Source of the DNA: Psilocybe azurescens
Lineage: Eukaryota > Basidiomycota > Agaricomycetes > Agaricales > Agrocybaceae
Direction of reading: 5' to 3'
Length of the DNA stretch: 23,816 nt
Assembly: GCA_023853785.1 (NCBI GenBank)
Contig: JAJIRX010000682.1
Location: forward strand, 1 to 23,816
Position 1 is the first letter of the stretch. Every line of letters begins with the position of its first letter. This document shows positions 20,749-23,816 of the stretch, one piece after another. Both the position numbers and the translations under genes were made by a program. A model generated the notes under the pieces. The model saw only the letters and a program-made list of their open reading frames with translations, was not told the origin of the DNA and did not search any database.

Positions 20749-21671
20749 ATGGGAGGTAACCAGTCTCTCCCCAAGATAACACCGCAAGACCGGGCAATTC
20801 TGGAGTGAGTATTGGCAATCCCCGTTCTTACGATCATTCTGAACATCTCTGTAGCCTCAAACTACAACGTGATAAGCTGAGACAATACCAGAAGAAGGTC
20901 CGCCAATGAACCCGACTGCTAATAGCCTTTCTGATGCATTTGCATTCTAGATACAACATGTCTTGGACAGGAGCAAGCCATTGCCAAAGCTCAGCTCGCA
21001 GCAGGGGAGAAGGATCGGGCGCTCATTGCACTACGGAGGCGGAAGTATCAACAAGGTCTCATGTCCAAAACTGATAGCCAACTGGAGAATTTAGAGCAGT
21101 TGGTGTGTTATCAAACCCTTTGGCATGCATACATTGGCAGATTTAGGACGTCTAGCTCTCCACAATTGAATTCTCTCTCGTGGAAGTATCTGTCTTGCAC
21201 GGGCCCAAACAGGAAATGATGTGCTGAAGGAAATTCATAAAGAAATGAACGTGGAGAGTGTTGAAAAGCTGTTAGAGGAGACGGCCGAAGCACGCGAATA
21301 CCAAAAGTCCGTTTCATCTGCAGAGCACTACACCTGGTTCATAATTTTTTTAGGAAATTGGTAATATGCTGTCAAACGCACTCACATTAGACGACGAAGA
21401 AGCTGTTCAAGAGGAATTGCTCGCCCTTCAAAGGGATATTGTAGGTCATTTTGTTGAAACACTATCAAACGTACTGAACTTGTTCAGGCAGGAGAATATC
21501 AGGAGCAACCCTCCATACTAAGTTACCTGCTGTACCCTCTGAAGAACCACAACATCCAGTCATTGAAGGTATATCTGTGTCTATCGTCCTCTTCTTTGAC
21601 ACTACACGTGTTAATATTTGCTACCAGATTCTCGGCCTACTAAACGCGAAAAGGTTTTGGTTGCAGGATAA
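20749..21671 (+). CDS. VPS20: ESCRT-III subunit Vps20 (CHMP6)
   Basis: The start is ATG at 20749 and the stop TAA at 21669-21671. The protein is about 204 residues, as in CHMP6. It begins MGGNQSLPKITPQDRAILD, with Gly2 suited to N-myristoylation, which ties Vps20 to endosomal membrane. The basic helix LKLQRDKLRQYQKK and IQHVLDRE follow, then ALRRRKYQQGL, the helix with NVESVEKLLEETAEAREYQ, and an acidic C-terminal half with LTLDDEEAVQEELLALQ. Vps20 links ESCRT-II to Snf7 and starts ESCRT-III assembly for multivesicular body sorting. Six exons are visible. Four shifts are needed (20970-20971, 21212-21213, 21353-21354, 21520-21521), each one base short in a G or A run. It lies 243 bp after the phytase-like gene; I see nothing else in that gap. 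Confidence 0.92.
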
Positions 21672-21738
21672 TGTTTACACGATCTTATATAGTCTACTTC
21701 TACACATGTACACGTATACCACAATCTGTACAGTAATA

Positions 21739-23779
21739 CTACCAACCCTCGAAGTCCCCGAAACCAACTTTCCGCTTCTTTTTAGAATCGTCACTGCCTG
21801 AGGTAGTTATCGCAGCTTGAGGCCTTTCAGATTAAGATATTTACCAATGCCAGCTCCAGCCCCATTCTTCCCCCTCCAAGGTCAAGGGCAGATGCATCCG
21901 AACCTATCTTTGTCCCAAACCAATTGACCTCTTCTTTCTTCTCTATTCTAGGTGCTCCAGGTGCTCCAGGGCCTTACATCTTCCACTTTTCGCCAGTTTT
22001 TTTGCAAGGCGGGTCTTATAGTCTTCAAAAGGATCTTGATAGCTGGGCGACAGAAATGAGGATGGGTTACAGTCAGGGCTAAATCGAAACGTACATTACA
22101 ACTTCAGTTATTCGGACAGTTTTTGCAGGCCTATCCGTGCCAGGTTTGACCGGAAGATTCTCAAGGGCATCTAGCACATTTTCTCCACCTACAAGCTTGC
22201 CAAAGACTGTATGCTTCTTATCCAGATGTGGGGCCGCCTTGAACGTGAAGTAAAACTGAGACCTGCATAAATGATTAGGCTCATATTGTAGTAGAAATGC
22301 AATTGGTAACATACCCGTTGGTATTCGCTCCTTTGTTGGCCATAGCTAGAAAACCGCGACCGTCATGCTTAGCTGCGCCCTTCATATCGTGCTCGTCCCT
22401 GAAAGGAGTGCCCCAATATGATTCCCCTCCCAGTTCCAGTCGGATCCCCGTTTGTATCTAGGTGAAGCCGTCAATAAAATTTCAGGAGAACATGTAAGAC
22501 TCTTCGTTGCGTACCATAAAACCGGGAACGAGTCGATGGAATAGACAATCATTGTATTTGCCTGCCCTTGCGAGCAGGAAGTTATAGCATGTTTTTGGCG
22601 CCTGATATAAGTGCATGAGATTCCATACAGCCGCAAAGTCGTAAGTCGCACCTTTTCGCAATAAAGCTCCAGGTTTAGACTGGCGCCGCCGAGACTTGTC
22701 ACGACACGGACATAAGCACGCCGTTTACCACAACCTTTTCTTTCCCTTTTCCCTTTAGGGGTTTAGAGATATCTTCGAACATAATTTCCTCCTGTGTAAT
22801 TGTCAGATAGGATTCCAATAGAAGGAGTATTGACAAACCTCATCCCAGAGAAGTTTCGAACTCGAAGCTTGAGATATATCCACTGACGTCGATGTCAATG
22901 ATGCACCCGCCATACCGCTTGAATAAGGAGATATATTCCCTGACAAAAAACAACATTGGCTTGATAATTAAGGAGGCACAGAAGGATGACCATACAAGGA
23001 ACAGGCTCTTTCGATTTCAATGCTGTTACGGCAGGGGCGGCGACGGGATTTGCTACAGTCGCTTGTTCCGCTTTCTTGGCCTTTTCAATCGCAAGAGCAT
23101 TGGGGACCGATGCAGTTGGCATGCCATGCGGGTTTTGGAGAGTGATGACATCTCCTCTGGCAAAAGAATTGTAGACATTGAATCAGAGGCGAAGTTTTAC
23201 GTGCTCACTTTTTGAACGGCGCATCTTCGACCAGATCTTTCCCTCCTTTACACTTTCTGCAAGAAATACATTTCCAGTGGTTGCAATTGCGACAATATGG
23301 GAGTGCTCGCTGAATGGCTTGAAGGATATGGGGTCATGGATTTCGCCCGTAGCTTCTTTTCTGGAATAGTGAAGGGTAATTAAATCCGTAGGTGCCAAAG
23401 GCTCCTTGGTTATAGGGTTGGTGTTGTTATGTAGTCTAATTGAAAGTATGGTGAGCGGTGAAATTGGGATTTTGCATGGAATGCGCACTTGAGCCAGGGT
23501 ATTATGTTAACCAGGTCAATACTATACCGGTTCCATCAGCGTTTCTTGCGCAGACTGGATGGGTAAAGGGCTGAAATGATAGAGCACAGCAATCGAACGG
23601 TGTCCTGGCGCCAGGATGAGGAGCTTCGGCCTTTCTGTAGGTTTGTCAGGAAATGATGACCATGAGGTTATGCTAAAGACAACTGACGCTTTATAGCCTG
23701 TGGACGATGAATGAGAGCCATGAAGACCAGCATGCTCGGCATGAGTGATGTATAGTTTGTCTGAATTTCCGTGGCCCAT
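21739..23779 (-). CDS. PPIL2: PPIL2-type U-box cyclophilin (peptidyl-prolyl isomerase)
   Basis: The start is ATG at 23779 ([21 protein letters not shown]) and the stop TAG at 21741-21739. An N-terminal U-box-like part has [25 protein letters not shown] and [16 protein letters not shown], then [21 protein letters not shown] low-complexity linker follows, with [20 protein letters not shown]. The cyclophilin domain has [20 protein letters not shown] with the active-site arginine, [40 protein letters not shown] and [14 protein letters not shown]. The tail ends [14 protein letters not shown], with a likely nuclear signal. PPIL2 is nuclear and associates with the spliceosome. At least eight shifts are needed (near 23518, 23237, 22728, 22431-22446 more than once, about 22070, 22000-21980 and 21820), the densest run in the window after the first gene. 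It converges on VPS20 with 67 bp between stops. Confidence 0.9.
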
Positions 23780-23816
23780 TGTACAGCAGTTGAGGAAACT
23801 TGACGGTAATGTTGAA

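Noticed and set aside
21951..21970. Minisatellite: two copies of GGTGCTCCA.
   Set aside because: On the minus strand it encodes GAPGAP in the linker near the PPIL2 C-terminus. Two copies are too few to call a repeat array.
1..23816. A biosynthetic cluster or defence system, since the window holds an exporter, a hydrolase and a GGT.
   Set aside because: There is no backbone synthase, no shared regulator and no CRISPR or toxin-type genes. The neighbours are unrelated housekeeping genes.

Overview
The window looks like nuclear DNA of a filamentous basidiomycete, probably an Agaricomycete. Genes lie tens to a few hundred bases apart on both strands and carry many GT..AG introns of about 45-65 nt, and the encoded proteins read like mushroom-forming fungi homologues. 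I could not test the taxonomy by search.

Layout from left to right. A soluble epoxide-hydrolase-like gene enters from the left edge (+, ends 1125). It converges on a WRAP73/WDR8 WD40 gene (-, 1418-3406). That gene shares a 346-bp head-to-head promoter with an MFS drug/H+ antiporter gene (+, 3753-6198). Next come mitochondrial ribosomal protein uS17m (+, 6505-6959) and prefoldin subunit 6 (-, 7034-7591). Prefoldin shares a divergent promoter with a gamma-glutamyltranspeptidase (+, 7934-10645), which converges on a Ptc6-like mitochondrial PP2C phosphatase (-, 10736-12323). A complete Ty1/copia LTR retrotransposon (-, 12525-18124) follows, flanked by the 5-bp target duplication CTTCC. Beyond it are a secreted histidine acid phosphatase/phytase-like gene (+, 18344-20505), the ESCRT-III gene VPS20 (+, 20749-21671), and the U-box cyclophilin PPIL2 (-, 21739-23779).

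The genes do not form a pathway or cluster. Most are unrelated housekeeping functions: spindle pole, mitochondrial translation, tubulin/actin folding, endosomal sorting, and spliceosome-linked folding. The structured parts of the window are the retrotransposon and its landing site. The element sits in what was a roughly 415-bp head-to-head promoter between the phosphatase and the phytase-like gene. Its two LTRs differ by one base, its primer-binding site matches the internal initiator-tRNA type used by Drosophila copia, and each LTR carries two copies of a strong hairpin.

The most pervasive oddity is that almost every gene, including probably essential ones, is broken by single-base shifts. 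Nearly all of these can be repaired by lengthening a short homopolymer by one base. I count about 35-40. This looks like an assembly with uncorrected long-read indels rather than real gene decay, so the frames and coordinates below follow homology and splice logic rather than uninterrupted ORFs. I found no convincing undescribed system, no RNA gene and no CRISPR array.
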